From NCBI GenBank assembly GCA_963682025.1, contig OY821517.1, positions 228,821,928 through 228,885,927 of the forward strand: a DNA stretch of 64,000 bases. Direction: 5' to 3'. The DNA is from Cordilura impudica (Eukaryota > Arthropoda > Insecta > Diptera > Scathophagidae). Below are positions 32,088-43,847 of this stretch, one piece after another. Each line of letters begins with the position of its first letter. The stretch's first letter is position 1. The notes under the pieces are model-generated. The model worked only from the letters and a program-made list of their open reading frames with translations, was not told where the DNA came from and did no database searches. A program made the position numbers and the translations under genes.

Positions 32088-32850
32088 TTTATACCATATA
32101 CCACTATGTGGTTTGGGTATAATGACTTTGTGCTGCTGTTTGTAACTACCAAAAATATTTGACCTAGACCCATCTTTTGTTATGCCGATCGACTCAGAAT
32201 CACTTTCTGAGTCGATTTAGCAATGTCCGTCCGTCCGTCCGTCTGTGTGTCCATGTAAACCTTCTAATCAAACTACAGGTAGCAAATATGAATATATTTT
32301 GATGAAATTTGGTACATAAGCTTTTATCGGCCATGGCATGTACGCTATTGAAACTGGTGAAATGCGGTCCATGTTCAGACCTAGTCCCCATACAAATGAC
32401 CCCTATGAAATATACATAAATTGCTATAAGATCCAAATTATCATATAGATCTTAGTCAAATTGGGTTTGTATGTGTTGATTATATCCATTAATCAGTAGT
32501 CCAAATAAAATCCCTATAGGGCAATTCTTAGTCATAGGCCCCATATTGAACTGCTTCCCGATCTTCACTCAAATCTATCAAAAAAGAAAAATATTGCACA
32601 GATTTTTCTCAAATTTGGTTAGTATATATTTTTTCGAAATATAAGTGACTTTACCAAATACGGTCAGGAACGGTCCATTTTTCCACCTAGTCCCTCTATG
32701 AAAGTAACATCCGATATGTACTTTTTCATATCTGCAGCCAAAAAAATTAATAACAATGCCACTCAAATTTGGTTTATGCTTATTTTCTATATCGAATTAG
32801 TTGGACCGAAAAGATAGGGTCTCTAAACCATGGTATAGAGTATCGTAGGG
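32088..32850 (+). mobile_element. Fam-B repeat copy inserted in the LINE
   Basis: Starts ATACCACTATGTGGTTTGGG and runs through GACCTAGACCCATCTTTT, CGATCGACTCAGAATCACTT, CCGTCCGTCCGTCCGTCTGT and TTTTTCATATCTGCAGCC to GGTATAGAGTATCGTA. The final palindrome and CTTACTTG end are missing here. LINE coding sequence continues on both sides, so this is an insertion. Confidence 0.85.
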
Positions 32851-33818
32851 TATATTAAATGTATTGCTGAGTTGTTGGCGTTTATTTTTAATATGATTTT
32901 TCCAAGTCAGTCGCCGGTCCATATACATTCCAAGATACTTGGTACAATTTTTATGTGGTATAATTTCGTTGTTGATCCTGACAGGGTGACAGTCGCCTTT
33001 TCTCATTGTAAATGCAATGTGGTTAGATTTATTTGAGTTGACTTTTATGTTCCACCTGGTAAGCCAGTTTTGAGTGATGTTTAGTTGATTTTGCACTAAA
33101 AAAGATGATTCGACTTGCGTATCACTAGCTGCCAATATAGCTGTATCGTCTGCATATGTTGCTACTAAGACATCATCAGATATTGGTAGGTCAGATGTTT
33201 ACATAGTGTACAGAATGGGTCATATAACACTACCCTGCTGTACGCCAGAGTTTTTCTATAGGTACGACGTAGCAGTATTTTTTGTTTTCCAAGGCTTCCG
33301 TAATATACTGTACAATTTTATGACATTGCTCAGGAGTCCCATGCTTGCAGCGAAAGGCGAACTGATGTTCTGGTATTATGTTAAGCGCTTCGATCAAGGG
33401 CGTCATTCTACGAATGAATAATCTTTCGAATATTTTAGAGAATGTCGTCAGCAAGCTTATATGTCTGTAAGAAGTGATGGAATTTTCTGTTTTGTTGGGT
33501 TTTAGAATCATGATAATCATTGCACACTTCCATTTTGATGGGAAGTGACTAAGTCTAATTATGGCATTAAAAATATATGTTAAAAATAATAACCCTTTTT
33601 TGGGATATTTTTGAGCATTTCAGCATTGATCTTATCATAACCTGGTGATTTTTTTTTAGTTTAAATTATTAATTTCGCTTCTTATTTCAGTTGGTTTTAT
33701 GGGACTTATTGGAAGATCCATTTGACAGGGTGAGTCATGGAATTTTAGTACATTTGCTTCATCTAAAGAACCAGAATTAAAATTGAATAGTTTGAATACC
33801 TTTTCTAAATATAATGCA

Positions 33819-34373
33819 TGAAACACATAGACGACAGCGGCTACACGAACACAGCCTGTCAAAAATAAAATACACACGTTTATATGAAAACGATTATTTG
33901 ACACCAACACAGCTACACGACTATACGACCACTTTTGCTGCTGTAGTCAACTTACGCTAATTTCTATTTTCGTTGACTACAAAACAAAAATAGTGTTGAC
34001 AATATAACAAAATATGTAAAAGATATTAGTGCAATGAAATATTTTATTTTGTTGAAAAAATTAATCGCAAAAAGAAGTGCTATAATAATTCCATTAATAA
34101 TCACAAGGGATTAAGTAAATTTATTTATTTATTTTTGTATATTTAAGTCAAGTTTATATAGAATCATGTATGTTTTTCTATTTTAATAAAGTAAAAAAAT
34201 ATCATTGGCACTACTGAAATAAAAATGCTTTTGTATAAAAACACCTGTTTATATTGATGTTATATGTTGCTGTAGTTTTTAAAAAAATTAAGTAGCTGAC
34301 TACACGACTACAATTGCAGCCAGCAGCATTTGCAGTCGTGTGTTCGTGTAACCGCTGTTGTCTATGTGTTTCA
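33819..34373 (+). mobile_element. MITE (fam-M), full-length copy, 555 bp
   Basis: Ends are inverted repeats of over 30 bp: TGAAACACATAGACGACAGC on the left and, inverted, TGAAACACATAGACAACAGC on the right, continuing to TACACGAACACA. TGCA flanks both sides (33815-33818, 34374-34377); because the junction is palindromic, ATCGCAT-like longer readings such as ATGCAT with the element starting GAAACAC are equally possible. Removing the element and one duplication restores the LINE frame across the site. No coding capacity; superfamily unknown. Related partial copies lie at 47183 and 63822. Confidence 0.85.
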
Positions 34374-34790
34374 TGCATAAAGCAAAACCCGATGCCTTTA
34401 CCTGGTTAGATTTGAGCCATCTATTTCTTTCAACCTTTATATGTGCATCTCTTTTTTGTGGTCGTTTTATATACTCTGTGCCATTCCACAGATTATGTTC
34501 ATTACGAGCTGTTGGGTCTAAGTTTTGTAGATAATTTTTTATAGAGTTGTTCTTACTTCTTTCGTAGCTTTGTTGAGATTTCTCTTATCACATGGGTGAT
34601 GACTTGCTTGCCATAGTTTACGCAGTTTCCTTTTTTTGCTTATGATGGTTTTAATTTCGGTTGAAATTATGAATTTATTGTTATATGACAAACTGTCGTT
34701 TGAAGGCGTTGAAAGTACAGAGGCCTCTTGCAATAGATTCGCAAAAAATTCAATATTTTCAAATAGAAACGAATTCTTTCTATAGAAGAC

Positions 34791-34988
34791 ACGATCATTG
34801 TTTTTTATAACAAGGAAGTATAATAGAAACTGGCCAACAAAAAAGCAATTAACAAGAAAAGCAATTAACTATAAATTTAATTGGTATTCGAAATTTAAAT
34901 TTCAGTACCGACAACAGTTTTAAAGTGGTTGCGTACCCAATATTTGTTTAAGATGCAGGTTGAGGGTATCAAAGATTCGGTCCAGTAG
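34791..34988. other. Short non-coding gap
   Basis: Ends in GGTATCAAAGATTCGGTCC, which resembles an inverted fam-C end. Confidence 0.35.
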
Positions 34989-35431
34989 AATTGAAAATTA
35001 GACAAAAAATGCACTAAAACGCTGGTGCGAAATGAACCAGTAAAGAGGAAATTTGCAGGAAATTTGTTAACTACTCCCTACATACGAGTTGGTGTAATGT
35101 GTTAATTACTCTACATAAATGTAAACAATTTGCCGGGTGTTCACACATCATAGTTTTTTTATACATATACTTTAACTTTTACAAACATTTGTTTTTCCTA
35201 AATCAAGAATCACGCATATTATATAAAGAAATTGTGATTTGATTTCAAATCTGACTAGCGGCAATAAATTTTTATTTAATTTTCAAATTGACGTTTTTCT
35301 TCAATTGTGACAATTTTAAACTAATTTGAACTAAAATAGAACCAGTCTTCCTTATTAAAAAACACTAAGTGCTTTTACCTGTGAACCGATCATCGAACAA
35401 TTACAGGCCACAGGTGGATGGTTTCAAGAAT
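34989..35431 (-). repeat. Dispersed repeat, inverted partner of 21076-21463
   Basis: Contains the same landmarks as its partner in reverse, and is about 60 bp longer near its outer end. It joins a fam-C-like end at 34970-34990, hinting that the pair could be parts of a larger non-autonomous repeat. Confidence 0.8.
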
Positions 35432-35729
35432 GCATCACAGGTCATCACCAGCGTTTTTATTATCTCAATTTTCATTTCCAAGAAAAGTATAATTGATATT
35501 GATGCACTTCAACTTTATTAAAACTTTATTTATTTTTCATAATTTTATTATTTAAAAATTTTTGTTTAACTTATTAACTCAAATGGATTAATCAAAATAT
35601 AATATTAAAATTATCATTTCTTCTCTTGGTAATAATTTTTCTTAAAAATTTTATTCTTTTATCATAATTCTAATAACTTTTTCTATATGTATGTGACAGA
35701 AATTTCTTACTTTAATTTCTATAAATTTT
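35432..35729. other. AT-rich non-coding stretch
   Basis: No feature recognised. Confidence 0.4.
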
Positions 35730-35812
35730 TCTATTTCCGTCCGTCCGTCCGTCCGTCTGTGTGTCCATGTAAACCTTGGTCTGGGCCGACTATAATTTTC
35801 TTACTTGTTTTT
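35730..35812 (+). mobile_element. Fam-B remnant with large internal deletion
   Basis: CCGTCCGTCCGTCCGTCTGT and GTGTCCATGTAAACCTTG, typical of the 5' third of fam-B, are joined directly to the 3' end GCCGACTATAA...CTTACTTGTTTTTATTT. The middle ~600 bp are gone. Confidence 0.75.
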
Positions 35813-36732
35813 ATTTAATATATGTATGTATATACAAATATTACACGCAAAAATTCAACATCAAAAGTTTATGATGTGTTTTTCTTTAAATAAATTAATA
35901 CATAATAATTTTTTTTGGTAAATTTACATTATTTTTTTTATTAATAACTATGTGGTTTAGGATTATTTGTCTGCTTGTCTGTTTGTCGACAAAACTTTGG
36001 ATCGATTTTGAACCCTTTTCGCGTGACCTAATCGATCTGAAGCTTTGCAGGCAGATTCGTGGCGATGACAAAAATGATCTGACAAATTTTTTTAGTGATG
36101 CCAAAACAATGGAAACTTTTAAATTGTTATACCTTGATTTTTTTGAGTTAGTTTTTATTTTATTATCACCACAACGACCGCAAAAACCACAACTATAGCT
36201 ATGACAAGAATACAACACTTAGAATAACAACAAGAAAAATATAGAAATATATATTTTTAATTTTTTTTACTTTTTCAGTGATTTCTCGGGACCTGTTAGA
36301 ACGATTTTCATGATTTTTCAAACAGAAACCTTCTCATGGTGTTAGTGAATCATTCTTACTAAAAATTAACACCCTAGCTTTACTGTTTAGGGTGTGATCA
36401 TGACAAGAACAACAAATCTTATTTTTTCAAGACTTTTTTTATTTCTTCATTCAACACTCGGGACCTATAAAACCGATTTGGACGAGTTTAAATAGCAAAG
36501 TTCTCAGGATATTAGTGAATCATTTTTTATGCAAACGAGCACCCCAGGTTTCCGATTGGTTTCGTGATCGTGATTTCCACAGACGGACAGACGGACATCG
36601 CTATATCAACTCCGCTTGTTATAAGGATCATAAATATATATATTTTATGGGGTCCAGAATTTTTTTTCTAATTATTACAAACGCAATGACAAACTTATAT
36701 ATACCCTCTGCACACTGGGTTGGAGGGTATAA
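35813..36732 (+). mobile_element. Fam-A repeat copy 2
   Basis: Full run of fam-A landmarks: ATTACACGCAAAAATTCAAC, CTTTAAATAAATTAATACAT, ACCACAACGACCGCAAAAAC, TTTTTCAGTGATTTCTCGGG, GACGGACAGACGGACATCGC and TTATGGGGTCCAGAA, ending in the TACCCTC...GAGGGTATAA hairpin at about 36703-36731. The frames at 35895-36218 and 35950-36198 lie within it and are not genes. Confidence 0.8.
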
Positions 36733-37505
36733 AAAAAGTAAATGAACTATGTAATATCTCTGATATACACTAAAACAATATAGAAAAAAAATTTAAATTG
36801 GAAAATTGATAAACAGCATAACATTTAAAGAAATGGAAAACGGATATAGAATAATGATTTCCAATACAGGAAAATTAATTGCAATATAGGGAAAATAATT
36901 AATCATATGACAGAGAAAAGTCACTCGGATATTATAGGAAAATATATAATCCATGATATTACCAAAAAGGGAAAGAAGGAATAGAAAAAGGGGAATGATA
37001 CCCAATAAGAACAATGAATTGAGTAAAAAAAGCTGGTGATTACTAGAACAATGAGGAAAAGTATGATACAGAACAAGATGAATGGAAATGATATTGGTAA
37101 CGAAAATAAATGTAGAAATGAGGAAAAGGATGAATCATCTCCTATTGAGCGCCATGAAATCAAATGTGAGAGCGTAGGGAACTAAAATTTATATTAATGA
37201 AATCGACTAGAAAATTTAAAATTGAAGATAATCTTTCTGTGAACGAATCGGCCGTAAAATGTAGTGATAATCCCATTTATCTAGATAATATGTTGGAGAA
37301 ACTATCATTTGAGATAAGCAGATTGAACTATAGTATATTCGCACTGGAAAAGGTGACGAAATATTTAATATTTAACCCTTGGGAAATTAAAATAAAAATT
37401 TAATAAAATGAAACATAACAATGACGTCAAAATTATATTATATACCAATCCTCAAAATATAGTAAATAACTAAGAGAAAATGAAATTATAAATTATAATT
37501 ATAAA
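36733..37505 (+). other. AT-rich stretch before integrase relic
   Basis: A 68-codon frame at 37197-37403 (NESAVKCSDNPIYLDNMLEK and LSFEISRLNYSIFALEKV inside) is not assigned, but its position upstream of an integrase suggests decayed pol or gag sequence. Otherwise nothing is seen. Confidence 0.35.
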
Positions 37506-38260
37506 TTGTATAATAACACACCATGCGGAGGTAATTTCGGTATAAGAAAAACCCTATGGAATTTTAAACAGAAATATATATGGAAGAACATGTACAAAAT
37601 GGAAAAAAGGTATGTTTCAAATTGTAATCTTTGTCAGAGAAACAAACGGTTAAGGCCCACAAAGGAACCTTTCAATGTAACAGATACACCTAGGAATAGC
37701 TTTGAAACTATAGTCATTTACACAGTTGAAACATTACGTCCATCTGGTTTTTACAGGTACATACTGACAATGCAGTGTGAATTGACGAAATATGTGATAG
37801 CAATTCCTGTGGAAACGAAAGAAGCCAAATCGGTGGCAAGGGCTTTGACTGAAGGTTTGATATTGAAATACGGAATTTTTAAAACTTTAAAATCTGAGGT
37901 ACAGAATTCACGAACGAACTATTAAGAGAAGTATGCAATTTATTGAAGATAGAACAGAAGTTCTCAACTCCGTATCATCACGAGACCTTAAGTACAATCG
38001 AACGAAAGCATAGAGTTTTAAATGGGTACTTTTTATCTTTCGTTAATGAAGACAATTGGCACGAATGGATTTCATACTACGCATTTGCATATAACATAAC
38101 ACCACAGGTTGATACAGAGTATTCTCCCTTTGAATTAGTTTTTGGAAAATTACCAAATTTGCCAGCTGAAGATTTTGTATGCTATGATAGGACTTATAAT
38201 ATAGACAACTATGTTAAAGAATTGAAAATGAGATTAGGAAAATCATTAGACATGTGTATA
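37506..38260 (+). pseudogene. mdg1/412-like Ty3/Gypsy integrase relic
   Basis: Two frames (37506-37925, 37943-38308) cover one integrase: CGGNFGIRKTLWNFKQKYIW with CNLCQRNKR (zinc arm), ILTMQCELTKYVIAIPVETK, LILKYGIFKTLKSEV, then STIERKHRVLNGY (catalytic Glu present) and YSPFELVFGKLPNLP. The two catalytic Asp positions read VIYTVET and LKSEV, so both Asp appear lost. The recognisable part ends near 38250. The LKYG...YSPFELVFG pattern is that of the mdg1/412 lineage. Neither LTR was found. Confidence 0.75.
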
Positions 38261-38509
38261 CCGGGGGTTTTTTGGGTCGAGAAATCCATTTTTCACATTT
38301 ATTTTTAACAGCCGCCAGGGGGCGTTTTTGTGTATTTTTCTGGATTTTTCACCTTTTTGGAGAAAATTTCAGAAATTATTGCACAAATCGACGAACCTTT
38401 GACTTTCCCATGTTTAAAATAGCCCAAAATATTCAACGATGAAAATTATGTGGGGTATCCATATACGATCTATATCGATTTCATTCAATTTAAGTCAAAA
38501 AATTCGTTT
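38261..38509. other. Non-coding gap
   Basis: Nothing recognised. Contains a GC-richer patch (GCCGCCAGGGGGCG, about 38310). Confidence 0.35.
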
Positions 38510-39542
38510 TTATACCCTTTACCACTATGTGGTTTGGGTATAATGACTTTGTGCTGCTGTTTGTAACTACCAAAAATATTTGACCTAGACCCATCTTTTA
38601 TTATACCGATCGAATCAGAATCACTATCTGATTCGATATAACGATGTCCGTCCGTCCGTCCGTCTGTGTGTCTATGTAAAGCTTGTAATCAAACTGCAGG
38701 TCGCAAATAATATTTGCGACCTGCAAGTTTGAATATACAAGCTTTTATCGGCCATGTTCAGAACTAGCCGCCATACAAATGACCCCTATGAAATCAACAT
38801 AAATTGCCATAAGATCCAAATTATCACATAAATCTTAGTCAAATTGGGTTTGTATTACATTTACATTTTATTACATCCATTAATCAGTAGTCCAAAAATG
38901 ATCCCTATTGGACAACTCTTAGTCATAGGCCCCATATAGAGCTGCTTCCCGATCTTCACTTAAAACTATCAAAAAACAAAAATATTGCACTGATTCTTCT
39001 CAAATTTTGTTCTTATATATTTTTGCAAAATACAAGAGACTTTACCAAAAATGGTCAGGATCGGTCCATTTTAGGGCCTAGTCCCCATATAGATATAGCA
39101 TCCGATATGAACTTTTTCATATCTGCAGCCAAAAAAATTAATAAAAATCCAACTAAATTTGGTTTATGCTTATTTTCTATATCCAGTTAGTTGGGCCTGA
39201 GAGATAGGGTCTCTAAACGCATGGTATAGGGTATCGTATAGTCGGTCTAGACCGACTACAACTTTCTTACTTGTTTTTATATATTTTTGCAAAATACAAG
39301 AGACTTTACCAAACATGGTCAGGATCGGTCCATTTTAGGGCCTAGTCCCCATATAGATATAGCATCCGATATGAACTTTTTCATATCTGCAGCCAAAAAA
39401 ATTAATAAAAATCCCACTCAAATTTGGTTTATGCTTATTTTCTACATCCAGTTAGTTTGGCCTGAGAGATAGGGTCTCTGAACGCATGGTATAGGGTATC
39501 GTATAGTCGGTCTAGACCGACTATAACTTTCTTACTTGTTTA
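38510..39542 (+). mobile_element. Fam-B repeat copy with tandemly duplicated 3' end
   Basis: 5' hairpin ATACCC...CCACTATGTGG...GGGTAT at 38513-38540, then the family body and the 3' end GGGTATCGTATAGTCGGTCTAG...CTTACTTGTTTTTAT at 39231-39280. The last ~265 bp (39015-39280) are repeated directly at about 39280-39542 with few differences, ending in a second complete terminus. The 18-bp perfect palindrome AGTCGGTCTAGACCGACT occurs at 39240-39257 (arm variant ACTACA after it) and 39505-39522. Non-coding. Confidence 0.85.
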
Positions 39543-39689
39543 TATTTGTTCATTGCCACACTATCCATACCGATTTAGATAATTCAAGCTATCCCCAGAA
39601 TGCCCGACGTGAAGGTAAAGTCTGTAAGCATATCTTGTGAGTGTGTGTGTGTGCGTATTTGTTGCCACGGTCGCATTGTGGTTGTATTT

Positions 39690-39860
39690 GCGTTTTCTTT
39701 TTCAAACGAACTGACCACAGCCCAATCGTGATTCGTACAGTGTCATATACTTCTTATGTAGGCCGCAATATCTTATGGTAGGGATCATTTCAATGTCGCG
39801 TAACCATTGTAAAGTTTTTACGTGATCTTGCAATATCGAGCTTAAATGATAGATGTAATA
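39690..39860 (-). pseudogene. Possible IS1595/ISXO2-like transposase zinc-ribbon fragment
   Basis: The minus-strand reading LQWLRDIEMIPTIRYCGLHK continues with YMTLYESRLGCGQFV. The pattern WxxxxxxIPxxRxCxxH..M.L resembles the N-terminal zinc-ribbon of ISXO2-like DDE transposases common in insects, with the second Cys replaced by His. Too short for certainty. Confidence 0.3.
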
Positions 39861-40380
39861 ATTCCGATCGATTATGATTAGACCGGAATTACAGATTATA
39901 CAATTCAAATAAAATTGTTAACTCGAAAACAATTCGTCGCTTAACTTTCAATATTTTCCACTGCATTACTTGAACCTTGACTATTTTCCGATGAAGAACT
40001 TTAAATCTAAATAAATCGGTCAGGATAGTGCGGCAGTGCACAGCGGAAAAACAAGGTTTTTTCTGAATTTTATACTGAAAGCGGCATTTGCGGCAATTTT
40101 CACTATGATATTCGTGATTAGCAGATCAAAATACGTTAGTATACCAAATTTTAGACCGCCCGGAGTTTTGCGCTTTTCGGAAGTTTATCCTTTTATTTTT
40201 GAGCAGCACTGATTTAATGATAAATTTAAATTTCAAAAATCATGTGAGTCCGATCGCAGGGGAGATGTGTAAACATCTAGTAATTAAAGATTTTTTTGGC
40301 ACTTTTTTAAAATCAAACAGAAAGCGTCATCTACATATGTATAACTTATTTATATTTATTATTATTTATTATTAAAACTG
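39861..40380. other. Non-coding stretch with one shared repeat end
   Basis: About 40240-40300 reads CATGTGAGTCCGATCGCAGG, then GGAGATGTGTAAACATCTA, the same (inverted) as 53459-53496, the right edge of the 21-bp minisatellite insertion. This is therefore an end of that element family. Confidence 0.5.
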
Positions 40381-40648
40381 TGTAATTTTTAATTTTCAAT
40401 TTTTAATTTTTCGTTTTTAATTTTTTATTTTTATTTTCAATTTTTAATTTTCCATCCTTCATTTTTCATAATTAATTTTTAATTTTTTATTTTTCATTTT
40501 TCATTTCAATTTTTAATATTTCATTTTCCATTTTAATTTTTAATTTTTATTTTTCATTTTTAATTTTTGATTATTATTATTGTTTTCCTTTTTCATTCTT
40601 TATTTTTAATTTTTAATTTTTTATTATTTTTATTTTTCATTTTTCAAA
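40381..40648. repeat. Low-complexity ATTTTTAATTTTC minisatellite
   Basis: Irregular repeats of ATTTTTA and ATTTTTC units, like those in fam-C. Confidence 0.85.
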
Positions 40649-40860
40649 ACGTTTTTGAAACGCTATGCGCTCCCCCATTTTATCTCGAAACACTTCCTAC
40701 TGATCGAGAAAATGAATTATAAATGTTTATAAAAAGAAATGTTTAATAAAATAGCAACATTCGATATGGAATACCGAACAAAATGTTTTTATAACGCTAT
40801 TCCTAATGAAATCGTGCGTTCATTTTGTCTCCAAATACTTCCCAACGAATTGTGCCTTCA
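40649..40860. other. Short non-coding gap
   Basis: Contains two diverged copies of a ~100-bp motif (AACGCTAT(G/T)C...TTTTGTCTC(G/C)AAA.ACTTCC near 40655 and 40790). Confidence 0.4.
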
Positions 40861-40861
40861 T

Positions 40862-41003
40862 TATACCCTATACGACTATGTGGTTCGGGTATAATAACTT
40901 TGTGCAGCTGTTTGTAACTACCAAAAATATTTGACCTAGCCCCATCTTTTATTATACCGATCGACCCAGAATCACTTTTTGAGTCGATTTAGCGATGTCT
41001 ATG
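40862..41003 (+). mobile_element. Fam-B 5' fragment cut by the Penelope-like element
   Basis: TACCCTATACGACTATGTGG to GAGTCGATTTAGCGATGTCT matches the first ~140 bp of fam-B, then gives way to Penelope coding sequence. The 5'-truncated Penelope insertion or a deletion removed the rest. Confidence 0.75.
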
Positions 41004-41009
41004 AATATT

Positions 41010-41780
41010 TTGCGGAAGATTGTCTTATCTAGATACATTAGTTATAAGGAAAGGACACCAAATTAAGATAGATTGGTACCAAAAACCAACATCGTCAGGG
41101 AGAATAATCAATTACCTATCACTCATGCCAGCCAAGAGATATTATCATGAATACAGCAAACAATTTTATTAAGAGGGTACTAACGATCAGTGACAAACAG
41201 TTTCATAACGATAACATGAAGAGGATACAAGACATATTAAAAAAGAACTAATTCCCTGACAATATAATTAAAAAACTTGTTAAAATAAATAGAAATAATA
41301 CTAACAATATCATTAAAGAGAAACCTACAATATCATACAAATCGGTAACCTACGTACAAAGAATCTCGGAGCGTATTGAGAAATCGGACATATACAACAA
41401 GGAAAAATACAAAATAGCACCAAACGCTGGTAACACATTAAGACAACTTTTCTCCAACACGAAGAGCAAAAGAAACAAACTTGATAAATCAAATCTTATT
41501 TATAAAATAAAATGCGAAGGTGACGAAAGCAACATATGCAATCAGGTATATGTTGGAACAACTAAGAATTAATTAAAAACTAGATTAGCAGGACATAAAT
41601 CAGACCTGAGAAATAGAAAAAACTTTACGACACAAAAAACAGCACTTGCGGCCCACTGTGCGGAGAGAGGACATACACCAGACTTTGAAAATGTGGATAT
41701 TTTACATACCGAAGAGAATTATAAGAGACGCTTTACATTGGAAATGCTACACATAATTAACATACCAAAGGAAAAGAGAA
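41010..41780 (+). pseudogene. Penelope-like retroelement: RT end and GIY-YIG endonuclease
   Basis: About 41045-41130 reads GHQIKIDWYQKPTSSGRIIN, the end of a Penelope RT. The second frame, from ATG 41148, runs NNFIKRVLTISDKQFHND, then ISYKSVTYVQRISERIEKSD, then the GIY-YIG endonuclease: IYKIKCEGDESNICNQVYVG with TT, LKTRLAGHKSDLRN, TALAAHCAERGHTPDFEN and YKRRFTLEMLHIINIPKEK. In-frame stops occur near 41250 and 41570. Reading is then interrupted by repeat DNA at 41779 and resumes at 46022. Penelope-like elements use RT plus this endonuclease to move; this copy is truncated and dead. Confidence 0.85.
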
Positions 41781-42029
41781 CAAGTAACAGTGTTAAATTC
41801 GGCTGTGCCGAATTTTTTGATACCCTCCACCTGAGTCTTAAACTCTATATTACATCCAATGTTGAGTACGGCTACCACTTTTAAACTTTTGCCGATACTG
41901 AAACATTAATTCCGAATACCAAAATTCAAATGATTCTTGGCTAAAGATTACTATTATTAAAAATAAGCTAATTTTAAAATATTTTTATCTGAATTATTTT
42001 TTATTTTATCTGCATTACATTTAATACAA

Positions 42030-42831
42030 AAAAAAAAACAAGTAAGAAAATTATAGTCGGTCTAGACCGACTATACGATACCTCATACCGTGCGTTTAGA
42101 GACCCTATCTCTCAGGCCCAACTAACTGCATATAAAAAAAAGCATAAACCAAATTTGAGTGGGATTTTTATTAATTTCTTTGGCTGCAGTTATGAAAAAG
42201 TTCATATCGGATGCTATATCTATATGGGGACTAGGCCCAAAAATTGACTGATCCTGACCATGTTTGGTAAGGTCTCTTGTATTTTGCAAAAATATATATA
42301 AACAAAAATTGGGAAGAATCAGTGCAATATTTTTATTTTTTGATAGATTTAAGTGAAGATCGGGAAGCAACTCTATATGTGGCCAATGACTAAGAGTTAT
42401 CCCATAGGGATCATTTTTGGACTACTGATTAATGGATGTAATAAACACATACAAACCCAATTTGACTAAGATTTATATGATAATTTGGATCTTATGGCAA
42501 TCTAAGTCGATTTCATAGGGGTCATTTGTATAGGGGCTAGGTCTGACCATGGACCGATTCTCACCAATTTCAACAGCGTTCATCCTAGGGCCGATAGAAG
42601 CTAATATACAAAATTTGATCAAATATATTCATATTTGCGACCTGCAGTTTGATTACAAGCTTTACATGGACACACAGACGGACGGTCGGACGGACATCGT
42701 TAAATCGAATCAGATAGTGATTCTGATTCGATCGGTATAATTAAAGATGGGTCTAGGTCAAATATATTTCGAAGTTACAAACAGCAGCACAAGTCATTAT
42801 ACCCAAACCACATAGTGGTATAGGGTATAAA
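42030..42831 (-). mobile_element. Fam-B repeat copy, inverted, near complete
   Basis: From AAAACAAGTAAGAAAATTAT with palindrome AGTCGGTCTAGACCGACT (42055-42072) to ACCACATAGTGGTATAGGGT at the other end: both termini are present in one copy of about 800 bp. Best reference copy of fam-B in this window. Frames at 42122-42370 and 42549-42740 are fortuitous. Confidence 0.85.
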
Positions 42832-42877
42832 TACATAATAATAACAGGTAAGAAACTATATATAGAAATTTAAACAT

Positions 42878-43391
42878 TTAATATCTAATTTTTAATATTT
42901 AATTTTTAATTCTTGATTTTCAATTTTCATTTTCCATTTTCCATTTTGCATTCTCCATTTTCATTTTCCATTTTTTATATTTCAGTTTTCATTTTCCATT
43001 TTCCATTTTTCAATTTTCAGTTCTCATTTTCCATTTTTCCATTTTCCATGTTGCGTTTCCATTTTATTTTTTAATTTTTCAATTTTCATTTTCCATTTTC
43101 CATTTTTAATTTTTCATTTTTCATTTTCCATTTTCCATTTGCCATTTTTCAATTTTCATTTTCCATTTTTCATTTTTAATTTTTCAATTTTCCATTAGTC
43201 ATATTTCAATTTTCATTTTCCATTTTCCATTTTTAATTTTTCAATTTTCTTTTTCCATTTTGCAATTTTCATTTTCCATTTTTCATTTTTAATTTTCCAT
43301 TTTCCACTTTCCATTTTTCAATTTTCATTATCCATTTTCTATTTTTCAATTTTCATTTTTCAATTTTCATTTTCCATTTTATAATTTTTCA

Positions 43392-43422
<31 letters not shown>

Positions 43423-43615
43423 TCCATTTTTCAATTTTCATTTCCCATTTTCCATTTTGCGTTTTCCATCTTCCATTTTTCATTTTTCAATTTTCATTTT
43501 CCCTTTTCCATTTTTAATTTTTAATTTTTCAATTTCCATTTTCCATTTTCCATTAGTCAGTTTTCAATTTTCATTCTCCATTTTTCATTTTTCAATTTTC
43601 ATTTTTGAATTTTCA

Positions 43616-43646
<31 letters not shown>

Positions 43647-43816
43647 TCCATTTTTCAATTTTCATTTTCCATTCTTCATTTTCAATTTTCAATTTCCATT
43701 TTCCATTAGTCATTTTTTAATTTTCATTTTCCATTTTTCATTTTTCATTTTTCAATTTTCAATTTTCATTTTCCATTTTTCAACTTCATTTTCCATTTTC
43801 CATTATTCATTTTTCA

Positions 43817-43847
<31 letters not shown>

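Larger units (their letters stand above)
31734..34790 (-). pseudogene. Jockey-type LINE ORF2, minus strand, split by two insertions
   Basis: From 34733 downward: the endonuclease-RT linker (TIISKKRKLRKLWQASHHPC); then, beyond the MITE, YLEKVFKLFNFNSG and PIKPTEIRSEIN (33656-33815); RT motifs ILKPNKTENSITSYRHISLL and IPEHQFAFRCKHGTPEQ (33230-33520); ATYADDTAILAASD with the catalytic YADD (33145-33156); KYLGMYMDRRLTWKNHIK (about 32900); and, beyond the fam-B copy, IWTYGILLWGTASNSN and LNIPKVKDEI (31734-32084). This is the Jockey-clade order, without RNase H. Several frameshifts; the endonuclease domain is missing, so it is 5'-truncated. Confidence 0.85.

Noticed and set aside
39287..39472. Open frame resembling that at 42122-42370
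   Set aside because: Both are parts of fam-B copies; similarity reflects repeat identity and the family shows no coding constraint.
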